Shown: piece by piece, positions 34,590 to 43,753 of the stretch
How positions within the stretch are numbered: position 1 is the first letter of the stretch
Layout: each line of letters opens with the position of its first letter
NCBI RefSeq assembly: GCF_035943815.1
Contig: NZ_DASZBU010000011.1
Coordinates: 9,620-73,619, forward strand
Direction of reading: 5' to 3'
DNA: 64,000 nt
DNA from: Frateuria_A sp035943815
GTDB taxonomy: Bacteria > Pseudomonadota > Gammaproteobacteria > Xanthomonadales > Rhodanobacteraceae
The notes under the pieces: generated by a model
What the model saw: only the letters and a program-made list of their open reading frames with translations
Databases searched by the model: none
Told to the model about the DNA's origin: nothing
Translations under genes and position numbers: made by a program

Positions 34590-35987
34590 TCAGCCAGGCT
34601 GCGTCACCGGCCTTTGCGGCACCTGTGCAGGTGCGAGCATCCTCGCGGCAAGCAGCCGCGCCTGCAGCCTGATTTCCGGCATTGCCGTGGATTCCCAGCG
34701 CGCGCCGCGCAGCAGGCTGCCGATGCCGAACAGGCGTGGCCAGGGCTTGCCGTCGTGGCAGAGCTGTCCGTCCATCGTGGCCTGGCAGCCGAGCCCGAAC
34801 GGGTCGGGCGTCACGTGGCCGTTGGTCACCAGCTGGCGCATCAGTGGATGGGCGGTGCTGCGCACGTCGGTATCCAGGCCGACGGTCTGGATCGCCAGGT
34901 CAGCGGCCAGCGACGTGCAGGCGCCGGCGCGGCGCAGTTCGAGCCGCACGCGTCCCTGCTCCGGTTGCGCGCCGACAAGGCGCCCGCAGACGCGGCGCAG
35001 CCGGCCTTCTTGCTCGAGCGCCTGCACCTGCTGTTGGACCTGCGGCGGCAGGCGGTGGCGTGCGCGTTCCCACGCCCAGCGTGCGTGGCGCATGAACCGT
35101 GCGCGCTCGGCGGCGGGCAGGGCGTGCCACAGGGACGGCGTATTGGGGCGCAGGCTGTCGATCACCACGCGCCAGTCCTCGGTCGCGGCGATCGCCTCGC
35201 GCAGCAGGCGCAGCCAGCGGCCGGCCTCGGGTGCATCGCGCATGGCATCGACCAGCGCGCCACCGTCGTCCTCCGGCACGGTGGCCAGCGGCAGGTGTGC
35301 CTCTGGCAGGCGGCCATGGCGGGAGAAAGCGACGAAGCGCGCGTTCGGCCATTGCGCGGCCAGCTCCAGCACCACGTCCATCGCGGTCAGCCCCAGCCCG
35401 ACCAGGGCGACCTCGCGGGGCGCGGAATCGGGCGCGGCACGGGCCAGCAGCGCCCAGGGGTCGATCACATAGCGCCCATCGGCAAGCAGGCCGGGGTCGA
35501 TGCCTGCGAGGGGCCGCACCGGCAACGCGCCGATCGCCAGCACGGCCGCGTCCACGCGCGTGGCGCGCTCGCCCTGGACGACGGTGACGCCGTCCGCTTC
35601 CGGCACCATGGCATCAGCCGCGAATGGCACGACCCGCACGTCCACGCCGCGGTGGCGCGAACGGGCTAGCGCGTGCGCGGCCTCGCCCTCCAGGTACTGC
35701 CCGTAGAGCCGGCGCGGCAGGAAATCGGTGCCGGCAATCCCGGCATCGGTGCGCTGGGCGAAATCCAGGAAGCTGCGCGGACTGCCCGAGAACATGCCCA
35801 TCGAGGCGGCGCGCACGTTGAGCAAATGCCGCGGCGATTCGGTGCCGTAGGCGACGCCGCGTCCCGGCCGCTCGGCGCCGCCGGTATACCAGTCCAGGTG
35901 CAGCGGTGCGCTGGCGCGCTCGACCAGCTCGCTGAGCAGAGCGACGGCAGCCGCGCCGCCGCCGATGATGGCGACCCGTCGAAACAT
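34590..35987 (-). CDS. FAD/NAD(P)-binding protein, YdhS-like, 465 aa
   Basis: A Rossmann dinucleotide-binding start, VAIIGGGAAAVALLSELVE, is followed by GRGVAYGTESPRHLLNVRA, the signature of the NAD_binding_9 / YdhS family. VALVGLGLTAMDVVLEL is a second nucleotide-binding site. The protein should be a flavin-dependent oxidoreductase of unknown substrate. The cupin-type gene lies 18 bp upstream on the same strand; the two are probably one operon and may act together in thiol oxidation. Confidence 0.82.
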   Translation of the reverse strand: MFRRVAIIGGGAAAVALLSELVERASAPLHLDWYTGGAERPGRGVAYGTESPRHLLNVRAASMGMFSGSPRSFLDFAQRTDAGIAGTDFLPRRLYGQYLEGEAAHALARSRHRGVDVRVVPFAADAMVPEADGVTVVQGERATRVDAAVLAIGALPVRPLAGIDPGLLADGRYVIDPWALLARAAPDSAPREVALVGLGLTAMDVVLELAAQWPNARFVAFSRHGRLPEAHLPLATVPEDDGGALVDAMRDAPEAGRWLRLLREAIAATEDWRVVIDSLRPNTPSLWHALPAAERARFMRHARWAWERARHRLPPQVQQQVQALEQEGRLRRVCGRLVGAQPEQGRVRLELRRAGACTSLAADLAIQTVGLDTDVRSTAHPLMRQLVTNGHVTPDPFGLGCQATMDGQLCHDGKPWPRLFGIGSLLRGARWESTAMPEIRLQARLLAARMLAPAQVPQRPVTQPG

Positions 35988-36005
35988 GGCGTTCTCCGAG
36001 TGGGC

Positions 36006-36578
36006 TCAGCCCGGCAACGGGCCGGCGATGGCCGGGCGCGCCGGGTGCATCCGTTGCGAAATGGAAGGTGCGGTTGTGGCGTAGGCAAGTCCCGTACCGG
36101 GCGCACCGCCGAACAGGTGCAGGCTCAGCGCCGCCGCGCGGCCGGAAAGGTTGCGGCAACGATGCAGCCGCGATTGACCGGCATCGAACCAGATGGCATC
36201 GCCTGGGCCGAGCCAGTGATGGCCGTGCGCCAGCAGATCGCCGCCGTCGCCCCGGCGGCGCCAGGCTTCGATCTGCAGGGCGCCATGCAGCGGGATTTCC
36301 AGGCCCCAGCGGGCGCCATGGTCGTGCAGCACCGAAATGTGGTTGGCCGGCCAGGCGATCAGCAGCAACTGCAGGTCCTGCCTGCCCGTGCGCAAGGGGC
36401 GGATCAGCGGACCGGCGGCCGTGCGGAGCTTGCCGGCCAGCATGTGGAGGCCGTCCGCATGGCAGCGGACCGCGCTTCCCAGTTCGCGGGCGAGGATGGC
36501 CAGGTCGGGGTGCTTACCCTGGCAGTGCGACAGTGCGATGCGACGCAGCGCCTTCAAGCTTTGCCTGTGGTTGGCCAT
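36006..36578 (-). CDS. Cupin, cysteine dioxygenase-like protein, 190 aa
   Basis: The cupin iron site is in HISVLHDHGARWGLEIPLHG (two His and Glu) with a later His in SRLHRCRNLSG, the pattern of cysteine dioxygenase type I proteins. It would oxidise a thiol such as cysteine to the sulfinate using O2. ATG 36578 starts the domain. The FAD-protein gene follows after 18 bp. The specific thiol is not certain. Confidence 0.75.
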   Translation of the reverse strand: MANHRQSLKALRRIALSHCQGKHPDLAILARELGSAVRCHADGLHMLAGKLRTAAGPLIRPLRTGRQDLQLLLIAWPANHISVLHDHGARWGLEIPLHGALQIEAWRRRGDGGDLLAHGHHWLGPGDAIWFDAGQSRLHRCRNLSGRAAALSLHLFGGAPGTGLAYATTAPSISQRMHPARPAIAGPLPG

Positions 36579-36597
36579 TGCGTGGAACCGTACGAAA

Positions 36598-36627
36598 AAC
36601 GGCGCCCAGTGGAGCATGGGCGCCGTT
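36598..36627 (-). terminator. Terminator of the TonB-like gene
   Basis: On the minus strand AACGGCGCCCA and TGGGCGCCGTT pair over 11 bp with an eight-base loop, followed by a T-run (TTTTTCG). It lies 33 bp after the TonB-like stop and 20 bp before the cupin start, so it separates the two units. Confidence 0.8.
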
Positions 36628-36659
36628 AAGCGGTCGTAACCCGTCGCTATGCGCCGCAG

Positions 36660-37325
36660 CTAGAACTTGCGCAGTTCGAAACTCACCGGCACCCGTGCCC
36701 ACGCACGGACGGCCCGGCCGGCCACGCTCGCCGGCTGGAAGCGCCAGGACGCGAGCACCTGCTCGCGGGCGCTGCGGTCCAGCAGTGGGTAGCCGCTGCC
36801 CCGCTCGACCACTACCTCGACCGGCTTGCCCGCCTCGTCGACCAGCACGCGCAGCAGCACGGTGCCGTGCATGTGCTGGCGGATGGCCTGCGCGGGGAAC
36901 GTCAGCGGCGCGTTGCGGTAGGCGAGGCTGGCCTCGACCGGCGCGGTCGCAACGCCCTCCGGCGCGACGCCCGCAGAGGACGGCAGCAGGGTCGGCACCT
37001 GCACCGGCGGGGCCGCCGTGCTGCCCTCATCGCTGGCGCGCGGGACTGAGACGGCCGGCGGCGCGGCTGCTGGCCTGACATGGTGCGAAAGCGGCGCGAC
37101 GTGCAGCAGCGGTGGCGGCGGCACGTTCACCGGCTTGGGCGGGTCGAGGAAACGCATGCCCATGGGAGCGCTGGCCAGGTGCGGCGTCGCCATGGGGGCC
37201 AGCGGCCGGGTGGCCGCCACGAACACGGTGAGGTTGATGGCCATCGCCGCGCTCAGCGCGGCGATGCGGACGAGGTCGGGCTGGTGGACGTGTGCACGGG
37301 ACGAGGCCAGGTAAGCGGACGACAT
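36660..37325 (-). CDS. TonB-family energy-transducing protein, 221 aa
   Basis: An N-terminal membrane segment (LSAAMAINLTVFVAATRPL), a Pro-rich periplasmic linker (DPPKPVNVPPPPLLHV) and a C-terminal TonB domain (YRNAPLTFPAQAIRQHMHGTVLLRVLVDEAG, ending SWRFQPASVAGRAVRAWARVPVSFELRKF). It would link the inner membrane to outer-membrane receptors. ExbB/ExbD genes are not next to it. ATG 37325 is used because it starts before the membrane segment. Confidence 0.87.
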   Translation of the reverse strand: MSSAYLASSRAHVHQPDLVRIAALSAAMAINLTVFVAATRPLAPMATPHLASAPMGMRFLDPPKPVNVPPPPLLHVAPLSHHVRPAAAPPAVSVPRASDEGSTAAPPVQVPTLLPSSAGVAPEGVATAPVEASLAYRNAPLTFPAQAIRQHMHGTVLLRVLVDEAGKPVEVVVERGSGYPLLDRSAREQVLASWRFQPASVAGRAVRAWARVPVSFELRKF

Positions 37326-37516
37326 GGGCGATCCTCCTGACGGTGCTTGGCGATGTGGCGCAGGCACGCTGCATGGCGCAGAGGGGATCGTGCCGGCGCG
37401 ATCGCAGCCTAGGCCTGTCGCAGCCGTGCGCGCAAGCGTGCGGCGGGCATTCCGCCGCCGCGGCTCTTGCAGCACAATTCGCCGGCGCGGCCAATGGGGG
37501 TCGCCGGGAGGCGGTC

Positions 37517-37957
37517 ATGACGATGTGGAAGCAATGGGGCGTACTGGCGCTGCTGGTGGGCGGGCTGGGCTTGTTGCCGGGCGCGGCGCGCGCCGGCGAG
37601 ATCTCCTGCAAGATGAGTTTTTCACTGTCGGGCTGGTCGGTGTTCTACAAGACCGCCAGCGGCAGCGGCACGGTCCGCTGCAGCAACGGCCAGAGCATGC
37701 ACGTGAAGCTGCGCGCCAAGGGCGGCGGCCTGACCTTCGGCAAGACGCACATCGACAACGGCATCGGCAAGTTCACCGGCGTCTACGACATTCATGAGGT
37801 GCTGGGCCACTACGCCAACGCCGAGGCGCACGCCGGCGCGGTCAAGTCGGCAGGCGCGCAGGCGCTGACCAAGGGCAACGTCGGCCTGGCGCTGAGCGGC
37901 AAGGGCGAGGGCTGGAATCTCGGGGTGGCGTTCGGCGCGTTCATCATCGAGCAGTAG
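37517..37957 (+). CDS. Secreted small protein of unknown function, 146 aa
   Basis: A signal peptide (VLALLVGGLGLLPGAARA) precedes a glycine-rich beta domain: ISCKMSFSLSGWSVFYKTAS, GTVRCSNGQSM, then GLALSGKGEGWNLGVAFGAF. It contains two Cys that could form a disulfide in the periplasm. The pattern resembles proteins annotated only as hypothetical. It is followed by the odd GGACGTCC repeat. Confidence 0.6.
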   Translation: MTMWKQWGVLALLVGGLGLLPGAARAGEISCKMSFSLSGWSVFYKTASGSGTVRCSNGQSMHVKLRAKGGGLTFGKTHIDNGIGKFTGVYDIHEVLGHYANAEAHAGAVKSAGAQALTKGNVGLALSGKGEGWNLGVAFGAFIIEQ

Positions 37958-37970
37958 CGTCTCTGCAAAA

Positions 37971-37986
37971 GGACGTCCGGACGTCC
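37971..37986. repeat. Tandem pair of GGACGTCC palindromes
   Basis: Two copies of the 8-bp self-complementary sequence GGACGTCC lie head to tail after the secreted protein gene and 70 bp before the hemolysin III start. The function is unknown; it may be a regulatory site or part of a transcript-end structure. Confidence 0.4.
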
Positions 37987-38055
37987 GTCACAGAAGGCAG
38001 TACGCAGGGGTATGGTAAGGTGGCCGTCCGGTCGCCCCACCTGGAACTTCCCGCC

Positions 38056-38724
38056 ATGCCCGCGCCGCCCTCTGTCGTCAGCCCGCCGCGCTACCGCTTC
38101 GGCGACGAGCTGGCCGCCGCGCTGATCCATGGCGTGGGCACCCTGCTCAGCATCGCCGGGTTGGCCATGCTGGTGGCGTTCGCCGCACTGCGCGGCGATG
38201 CCCGGGCGGTAGTGGCCTGTGCAGTGTTCGGCAGCACGCTGATCCTGCTCTACACCGCCTCCACCCTGTACCACGCCATTCCGGGCGAGCTGCCGCGACG
38301 GGTGCTGCGGACGCTGGACCACATCGCGATTTTTCTGCTGATCGCCGGCACCTACACCCCGTTCACCCTGATCGCGCTGCCTGGCGCCTGGGGCTGGGGC
38401 TTGTTCGGCACGATCTGGGCGCTGGCGCTGGCCGGCAGCGCACTGGAGCTGGGAGTACTGCGGCGAGTAGCGTCCCGTGGGCTCGCGGTTTCGATCTACG
38501 TGGCGATGGGCTGGGTCGCGCTGGTGGCCTTCGAGCCGCTGCGAACGCACCTGGCGCCGGGCGGGCTGGTCTTGCTGATCGCCGGCGGCGCGACCTACAC
38601 GCTGGGCGTGCCGTTCTATCTGTGTCGCCGGCTGCCGTTCCATCACGCGGTCTGGCACGGATTCGTGTTGGCCGGCAGCGTGCTGCACTACCTGGCGGTG
38701 CTGCTGTATGTGATCCCCGACTGA
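38056..38724 (+). CDS. Hemolysin III family (PAQR-like) membrane protein, 222 aa
   Basis: Seven membrane segments with the family motifs: DELAAALIHGVGTLLSIAGL, then ASTLYHAI, LDHIAIFLLIAGTYTPFTL and the closing HAVWHGFVLAGSVLHYLAV, with His/Asp residues for a metal. Despite the family name, no haemolytic role is implied. It lies convergent with the DUF885 gene across a strong terminator. Confidence 0.9.
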   Translation: MPAPPSVVSPPRYRFGDELAAALIHGVGTLLSIAGLAMLVAFAALRGDARAVVACAVFGSTLILLYTASTLYHAIPGELPRRVLRTLDHIAIFLLIAGTYTPFTLIALPGAWGWGLFGTIWALALAGSALELGVLRRVASRGLAVSIYVAMGWVALVAFEPLRTHLAPGGLVLLIAGGATYTLGVPFYLCRRLPFHHAVWHGFVLAGSVLHYLAVLLYVIPD

Positions 38725-38730
38725 CCGGCG

Positions 38731-38756
38731 GGCCCGCTCCCTCCCGGGAGCGGGCC
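38731..38756. terminator. Hairpin between convergent genes (hemolysin III / DUF885)
   Basis: GGCCCGCTCCC and GGGAGCGGGCC make an 11-bp stem with a TCCC loop. It starts 7 bp after the hemolysin III stop and lies just beyond the end of the minus-strand DUF885 gene. It can serve both directions, though no T-tract is present. Confidence 0.65.
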
Positions 38757-38773
38757 GGTGGCCACGGCCGCGG

Positions 38774-40543
38774 TCAGCGCGTCTGCTGCTGCGGGATGAA
38801 CTGCGTGCGCACGGCCTCCGCCAGCTGTGCCGGCGGCAGCAAGCCTTGTCCGATCACGAAGTCGTTGAACGCCTTGCGGTCGAATTTCTTGCCCAACGCC
38901 AGTTCGGCCTGCAACCGCAGCTGCTGCAGGCGCAGGTAACCGTAGAAATACGCCGTCGCCTGGCCGGGGCTGTCGAAGGTGTAGCGGTCCAGTTCCTGGC
39001 GGGCCATGGCTTCGGACAGGCCGACCTCGCCCGTCAGCACGTCGTGGGCCCGTTCGCGGGTGATCAGGCCCAGATTGAGCATCGGGTCGAGCCAGGCGCG
39101 CGCAGCGCGCATCAGGCGCATCTGGTAGGCGGCGAACTGCCCGGCGGGCGGTTCGTAGGGGAGCATCTCCGATTCGGCGTACAACGCCCAGCCTTCCACG
39201 TTGACGCTGTTGAAGGCGAACAGGCTTCGCGCCAGCGAGACACCGCGCTCGACCATCGCCGCGAACTGCAGTTCATGGCCCGGACGGCCCTCGTGCGCGG
39301 TCAGCGACCAGGCGGCTGCCTTGAAGGTGAAGTCATCGTAGGACTGGCTCTGGTCCTTGCCGTTGCCCGGGTTGCCCATCGTGAGCACGAAGGTGCCGCG
39401 CTCGCCGTGGTTGTTGAGGAAGGGCGGCGGATCCATGTGCGGCGCGGGCACCTGCGCGGCCTCGGCCTCCGATGCCAGCCGCATCTGCATCTGCCGCTTG
39501 GGCAGGGTGATGATGTTCTCGCGGCGGATGGTGTCCTCGATATGGCCCAGCACCTGGTGGTACCAGGGCTCGACCTGGTCGCGCGTGAGCTGCTGTTTCT
39601 TCAGCGCCTGCCAAACCTGCCGATAATCGGTCGCATCGATGCCCTCGGCCTTGGCCACGGTCGGCGCCAGCACCTGCATCACGCCGCGCAACTCCATGAA
39701 CTCGAGCTCGGCCTGCTTCATCAGCTGCTCGGGCGGAATGTCGATGCCTACCTGCTTGAGGTTGTAGGCGTACAACGGCTCGGGCAGGCGGAAGTCGGTG
39801 CGCGCGCGCGGCAGCACGGTGTTGCGCACCCAGGCGTCGTAGTTCTTCAGTTGCGCGTCCAGCGCGTCGAGCGCGGCTTTGCCTTCGGGCGTATCCAGCT
39901 TGTACTTGGCGAACAGCTTGCGGATGCCCTCGACGTAGCGAGGAGTGTTGGCGAGCTTCTGTTCGACCTCGCCCCGATAGGGCCCGAGCAACGCCTTGTC
40001 GCCGAGCTTGGCGGTGGTCTGTGCCTTGGCCTCCTCGATGATCGGCGTGCAGCCGGGCGCGGTGCCGACGTAGCACTGCAGGCGCTTGAGCGCGGCCGGG
40101 CGCCGGTCGGCCGCGACGTCGTCCTTGAGCAGCGCGAACTCGCCACTGAACACCAGCGAGCCGATGTCGTTGTACGGCAGCAGGTACTTGTCGTTGAGGT
40201 CGATGCCATCGATCTGCTCGTCGGCGGCCTGGATCATGATCTGCAGGTCCTGGCGCACATTCGGGTCGCGTTCCGTCGCGAGCAACCGCGAGAGCTTCGT
40301 CTTCGCCTCGGTCAGCGCGGCGCGCGAGCGCTGGTCCGCGCCGGCCTTGAGATCGGCCACCTGGGTGTCATAGCCGCTCAGGCCGACCTGGGTGGCGAAT
40401 TCGGGGCTGAAGCGGGCGATGGTGTCGAGCAACACCTTGGCATCGGCATTGCTGCGTTCAACCCAGGGGGCGGGCGCGGCCTGCGCATGCAGCGAACCGG
40501 CGGCCAAGGTGGCGGCCAGGGCAAAGGCAAGGGGTCTGGGCAT
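38774..40543 (-). CDS. DUF885-family putative metallopeptidase, secreted, 589 aa
   Basis: A signal peptide (PLAFALAATLAAGSLHAQA) is followed by a long helical domain. The zinc-type motif is TAHEGRPGHELQF, an HExxxxH-like site, with the later Glu in NVEGWALYAESEML. The family is widespread in Xanthomonadales as secreted or periplasmic peptidases; substrates are unknown. ATG 40543 gives the signal peptide. It converges on the hemolysin III gene; the DUF456 gene lies upstream on the same strand. Confidence 0.85.
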   Translation of the reverse strand: MPRPLAFALAATLAAGSLHAQAAPAPWVERSNADAKVLLDTIARFSPEFATQVGLSGYDTQVADLKAGADQRSRAALTEAKTKLSRLLATERDPNVRQDLQIMIQAADEQIDGIDLNDKYLLPYNDIGSLVFSGEFALLKDDVAADRRPAALKRLQCYVGTAPGCTPIIEEAKAQTTAKLGDKALLGPYRGEVEQKLANTPRYVEGIRKLFAKYKLDTPEGKAALDALDAQLKNYDAWVRNTVLPRARTDFRLPEPLYAYNLKQVGIDIPPEQLMKQAELEFMELRGVMQVLAPTVAKAEGIDATDYRQVWQALKKQQLTRDQVEPWYHQVLGHIEDTIRRENIITLPKRQMQMRLASEAEAAQVPAPHMDPPPFLNNHGERGTFVLTMGNPGNGKDQSQSYDDFTFKAAAWSLTAHEGRPGHELQFAAMVERGVSLARSLFAFNSVNVEGWALYAESEMLPYEPPAGQFAAYQMRLMRAARAWLDPMLNLGLITRERAHDVLTGEVGLSEAMARQELDRYTFDSPGQATAYFYGYLRLQQLRLQAELALGKKFDRKAFNDFVIGQGLLPPAQLAEAVRTQFIPQQQTR

Positions 40544-40625
40544 GGCGGCGGAGCTCCTCGGGTGAGCGGCCGAGCGTAAGGGGCGCGGCGTGGCCTCGCC
40601 TGTGCCGGAGGTCGCATGCCCTTGC

Positions 40626-41105
40626 CTACATGAACATCGCAAAGGCAAACAGCCCCACCATCACGAACGAGATCACCAGCTTGACCAGGGCGCCGGCGAG
40701 CAGCCCCGCCCAGGTCGCGGCGCCTACGTGGGCCGAGCGCAATACGCTGTTTCCGACCGACAGTTCACCTAGCAACGCGCCCACGAAGGGGCCGAAGACC
40801 AACCCCGGAATGCCCATGAATGTCCCCACGACGGCGCCGAGCGTCGCGCCCCAGAGCGCGCGCGCACTGGCGCCGACGCGCTTGGCGCCCAGCGTGCCCG
40901 CGACGAAGTCGATGGCAACGCCCAGGGTGCCCAGAAGGCCGATTGCCAGCAGCCAGCCGATGCCCAGGTGCCGGTAGTCGTCCACTGCGGCGACAAGCCA
41001 GATCCCGCCGAAAATCATCGGTATGCCGGGCAGCATCGGCAACACCGTGCCGACCAGGCCGCCGAAGATGAGCATGGCAGCGAGCAGGTAAAGCGCGATG
41101 TCCAT
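40626..41105 (-). CDS. DUF456-family membrane protein, 159 aa
   Basis: Several Gly-rich membrane segments with the family phrases LPMLPGIPMIFGG, DFVAGTLGAKRVGAS and GIPGLVFGPFVGALLGEL. Function unknown; it lies in the inner membrane. ATG 41105 is preceded by GTGAGGGCGACC. The DUF885 gene follows on the same strand after 82 bp, so they may be one unit. Confidence 0.88.
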   Translation of the reverse strand: MDIALYLLAAMLIFGGLVGTVLPMLPGIPMIFGGIWLVAAVDDYRHLGIGWLLAIGLLGTLGVAIDFVAGTLGAKRVGASARALWGATLGAVVGTFMGIPGLVFGPFVGALLGELSVGNSVLRSAHVGAATWAGLLAGALVKLVISFVMVGLFAFAMFM

Positions 41106-41410
41106 CAGGTCGCCCTCACGGGAGTCTCCGTCCACTGTGCGGGCGCCCGCAGGCGCAGGCAAGCCGATGGGCGGCCGCGGACAGCCGCCGGCGCGCGACT
41201 GGCTGCAGGCGGATGGCAATCCTGCGATCCACCGCACACGTCGGCCATCCCGGCAGGGCATCGCGTCCGAGGTGAGGTAGGATGCGCCTGCGGGAGGCCT
41301 CGCATATCCCGGCTTCACTCCGATTTCACCCGCGACGTAGTTTGTTTGTCCGAATACCGTGCGGGGGCGCGGCGTCTGCGAAGTTCAGTATCCAGGCCAA
41401 GGGGGAGGAG
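41106..41410. other. 305-bp divergent intergenic interval
   Basis: The interval lies between the minus-strand DUF456 gene and the plus-strand MASE1 gene. The MASE1 frame is open up to 41282, but the extension has no membrane pattern. Nothing else is recognisable; promoters for both genes must lie here. Confidence 0.35.
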
Positions 41411-43000
41411 ATGCTAAAAGGGATCCGGGCAAATCCGTGGCTGCAGCAGGTTGCTGTAGCCCTGGCCTACGCGCTCGCCTACACGCTGCTGCGCCAGGTT
41501 TCGTTCTCCCATTGGTTCCTCTTCGCGGGACTGCGCTTCGGGGTGCTGCTGCTGGTGCCCTACAGGTACTGGGCGGCGTTGGTGGTGGGTGAAGCCATCC
41601 CGCTGGCCTATACGGCCATCAACTGTGCCGGTGAATATGGCTGGCCGTGGGCTTCCTTGTTGATGGTGCCTCCGATGGTATTCGCGATGCCGGTGTTCCG
41701 CTGGTGTCGGGAGCGACGGCGGCTGTTCCCCGAGGGCGCCACGCCGGACATCAACGTCTTCCTGCTCTGTGTCCTGGCGACCTCGGTGATCTGGACGGCG
41801 GTGAGCCTTGCCACGGTGGCGCTTGCACAAGGCCCCAGGACGAACACGCTGCCGCCGTACCGGGAGATCGCCGGCTGGTATTTCCTAGGTTTTTATCTTG
41901 GCACTCTTACTTTGGTTCCAATGGTGCTCCTGGTACGTGAGCAGCTGTTGAGCTTCGGTCTGCGCCGAGTTTGGGCAAGGCTTTCGGAAAGTCGCCTGGC
42001 CATGGAATCGATGTGCCTGCTGCTGCCGTCCCTGGCCTTGCTGGTCTGGCTGGCCTCCGGTCCGACCGGAGCTGTAAGCCAGGAAGCCCAGATCGCGATG
42101 TTCCTGCCGGTCGCATGGCTTGCGCTGCGCTATGGCTGGCGAGGCGCGGCGGTCAGCGGCGCGGCGGCCAGCATTGCTGTCGTTCTAGCGATGCCTTCCC
42201 TCTACGACAGCAACACCTTGCATGCCGAGGTCTTCGTTTCCTTCGCCATCACGACGATGCTGATGCTCGGTGGACGGATAGCGGTGCTGCATGAACGGGA
42301 GGAGCGCGAGAGGACGGATGCAAGGCTGGCCTTGTCAGTGGCGCAGCGCAACGTCTACCTGGGCGAGATGCAACTGCGACAGACATCCTATGTTCTGGAG
42401 CAGATGAGTGGGGCGATCCAAGCCTCCTACACGCAACTGCTTGGTCGTCTGCGCTGCCTCTTGCCTGCGACCGACGAGCGTAGCTATTTCCGCCAGGCGG
42501 CAGTGACGCAGCACCAGATGTACCGGTTGGCCGATTCACTCTACCCGCTTTCCTGGCGAGAGCGCGGCCTACCGGCGGCCTTGCGTGAAGGCTCGATGCC
42601 GCGCGCGCTGGACGAAGCCGGGATCGCCTACTGGTGCGAGATCGGCGGTCCCAGGCTGGATGAGCTGTCCAGCAACGTACACCTGGCGTTGTATCGCCTG
42701 GCCTGCGAGGCCATTGCCTACGCCTGCGCCAAGCGCAACGTCAGCCGGATTCGCGTGCGGCTTCGCGCTGGTTCCTTCGAAGGCCATCGGTGGGCGCTGC
42801 TCTGCGTGGAAAGCCACGTGGACTACGAGCGGTTGAGCAGGGTGCGTTGGGACGACCTGCAGCCAGCGCTCGGGGCAAGCGGTCTAGGTCTGGGTGCGAT
42901 CAAGGACCGAGCCGCCGTTTTCGGCGGCAAGGTTCGCGTGAGGTCGCTGAATGAGGGTAATCGGGTCAGCATCATGCTGTTCGACACGACCCTCGCCTGA
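41411..43000 (+). CDS. MASE1-domain sensor protein with kinase-like ATPase, 529 aa
   Basis: About eight membrane segments form an N-terminal MASE1-type sensor (residues 8-305; FAGLRFGVLLLVPYRYWAAL is typical). The C-terminal part looks like a GHKL ATPase: N-box-like LACEAIAYACAKRN, and ASGLGLGAIKDRAAVFGGKV followed by GNRVSIMLF. A clear phospho-acceptor His box is not seen, although QHQMYRLAD might be a diverged one. It could act with an unlinked response regulator. GGGGGAGGAG touches ATG 41411. A strong terminator follows. Confidence 0.75.
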   Translation: MLKGIRANPWLQQVAVALAYALAYTLLRQVSFSHWFLFAGLRFGVLLLVPYRYWAALVVGEAIPLAYTAINCAGEYGWPWASLLMVPPMVFAMPVFRWCRERRRLFPEGATPDINVFLLCVLATSVIWTAVSLATVALAQGPRTNTLPPYREIAGWYFLGFYLGTLTLVPMVLLVREQLLSFGLRRVWARLSESRLAMESMCLLLPSLALLVWLASGPTGAVSQEAQIAMFLPVAWLALRYGWRGAAVSGAAASIAVVLAMPSLYDSNTLHAEVFVSFAITTMLMLGGRIAVLHEREERERTDARLALSVAQRNVYLGEMQLRQTSYVLEQMSGAIQASYTQLLGRLRCLLPATDERSYFRQAAVTQHQMYRLADSLYPLSWRERGLPAALREGSMPRALDEAGIAYWCEIGGPRLDELSSNVHLALYRLACEAIAYACAKRNVSRIRVRLRAGSFEGHRWALLCVESHVDYERLSRVRWDDLQPALGASGLGLGAIKDRAAVFGGKVRVRSLNEGNRVSIMLFDTTLA

Positions 43001-43023
43001 TTTTTGAAAATCCACCAACCGCC

Positions 43024-43056
43024 AAAAAAAAACCGCCATATGGCGGTTTTTTTTTT
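43024..43056. terminator. Bidirectional intrinsic terminator
   Basis: A nine-A run, the stem ACCGCCATATGGCGGT and a ten-T run form a symmetric terminator between the convergent MASE1 gene and the secreted-protein gene. It works for both strands. Confidence 0.93.
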
Positions 43057-43057
43057 A

Positions 43058-43549
43058 TCAGTTCACGTGCCCACTGCACTCGACAGGATTGTCACAAGGG
43101 GATGGCGCAGCGGTAGTTGTCGTCATCGGTGTTGCGGTGAACAGCGTTGCCCCGTTGCTCAGCGGAGTCGCGCTGACCTGCACGGAGCTGTCGCTATAGA
43201 CGGTCTCGGCGTACGAGGTCAGTGGAACCACGCTGTTCGCGAGCGCCACCGGTTGTTGCGGAGTGGAGATGCGTTGCGCGTCGCGGCCCATCGGCAGGAC
43301 CAGGAACTGGCCGTTGGCGGCGGCGAACGCTCCGCGGACGTTGCCATCGAGGTCGTTGACCTGCACGTACCGGATGCCGTTGACCGAGAACACGTAGACA
43401 TGCCAGTTCGAACTGGCGCTCACGTCCTGTGCATTCGGCCAAGCTTGACCCAGACCCGTGCTCGACGGCCCGGCGGCAAAAGCGGAAGCCGAAAGACCCA
43501 TGGCGACCAGGCCGGCGCAGAGAGCGCGGCGCGGGAGGATTTTGATCAT
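43058..43549 (-). CDS. Secreted protein of unknown function, 163 aa
   Basis: A signal peptide (ALCAGLVAMGLSASAFAAG) precedes a small beta-rich domain: HVYVFSVNGIRYVQVNDLDG, then GQFLVLPMGRDAQRIS. The tail is Thr-rich and ends in CDNPVECSGHVN. The stop lies beside the bidirectional terminator. No family is recognised. It may be periplasmic, with a Cys pair. Confidence 0.65.
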   Translation of the reverse strand: MIKILPRRALCAGLVAMGLSASAFAAGPSSTGLGQAWPNAQDVSASSNWHVYVFSVNGIRYVQVNDLDGNVRGAFAAANGQFLVLPMGRDAQRISTPQQPVALANSVVPLTSYAETVYSDSSVQVSATPLSNGATLFTATPMTTTTAAPSPCDNPVECSGHVN

Positions 43550-43753
43550 AGCCTTGTCCCCTTGTTTGGACTGCTCACTGGTTGAGCCTGGCCACTGTAT
43601 CAGCAGCAAAAGTGATTTTTTTGCGAATGCAATCATTCTAATGAGCAGCGGCCCGCGCATTTTGTCTTTCCGCATGGCTGGGTCCGGCGTCCGGCGAACT
43701 GCGCTTGCAGCATCGCGACCGCCGTGCCGCGGTCAGGACAAAGGCCATCGAAC

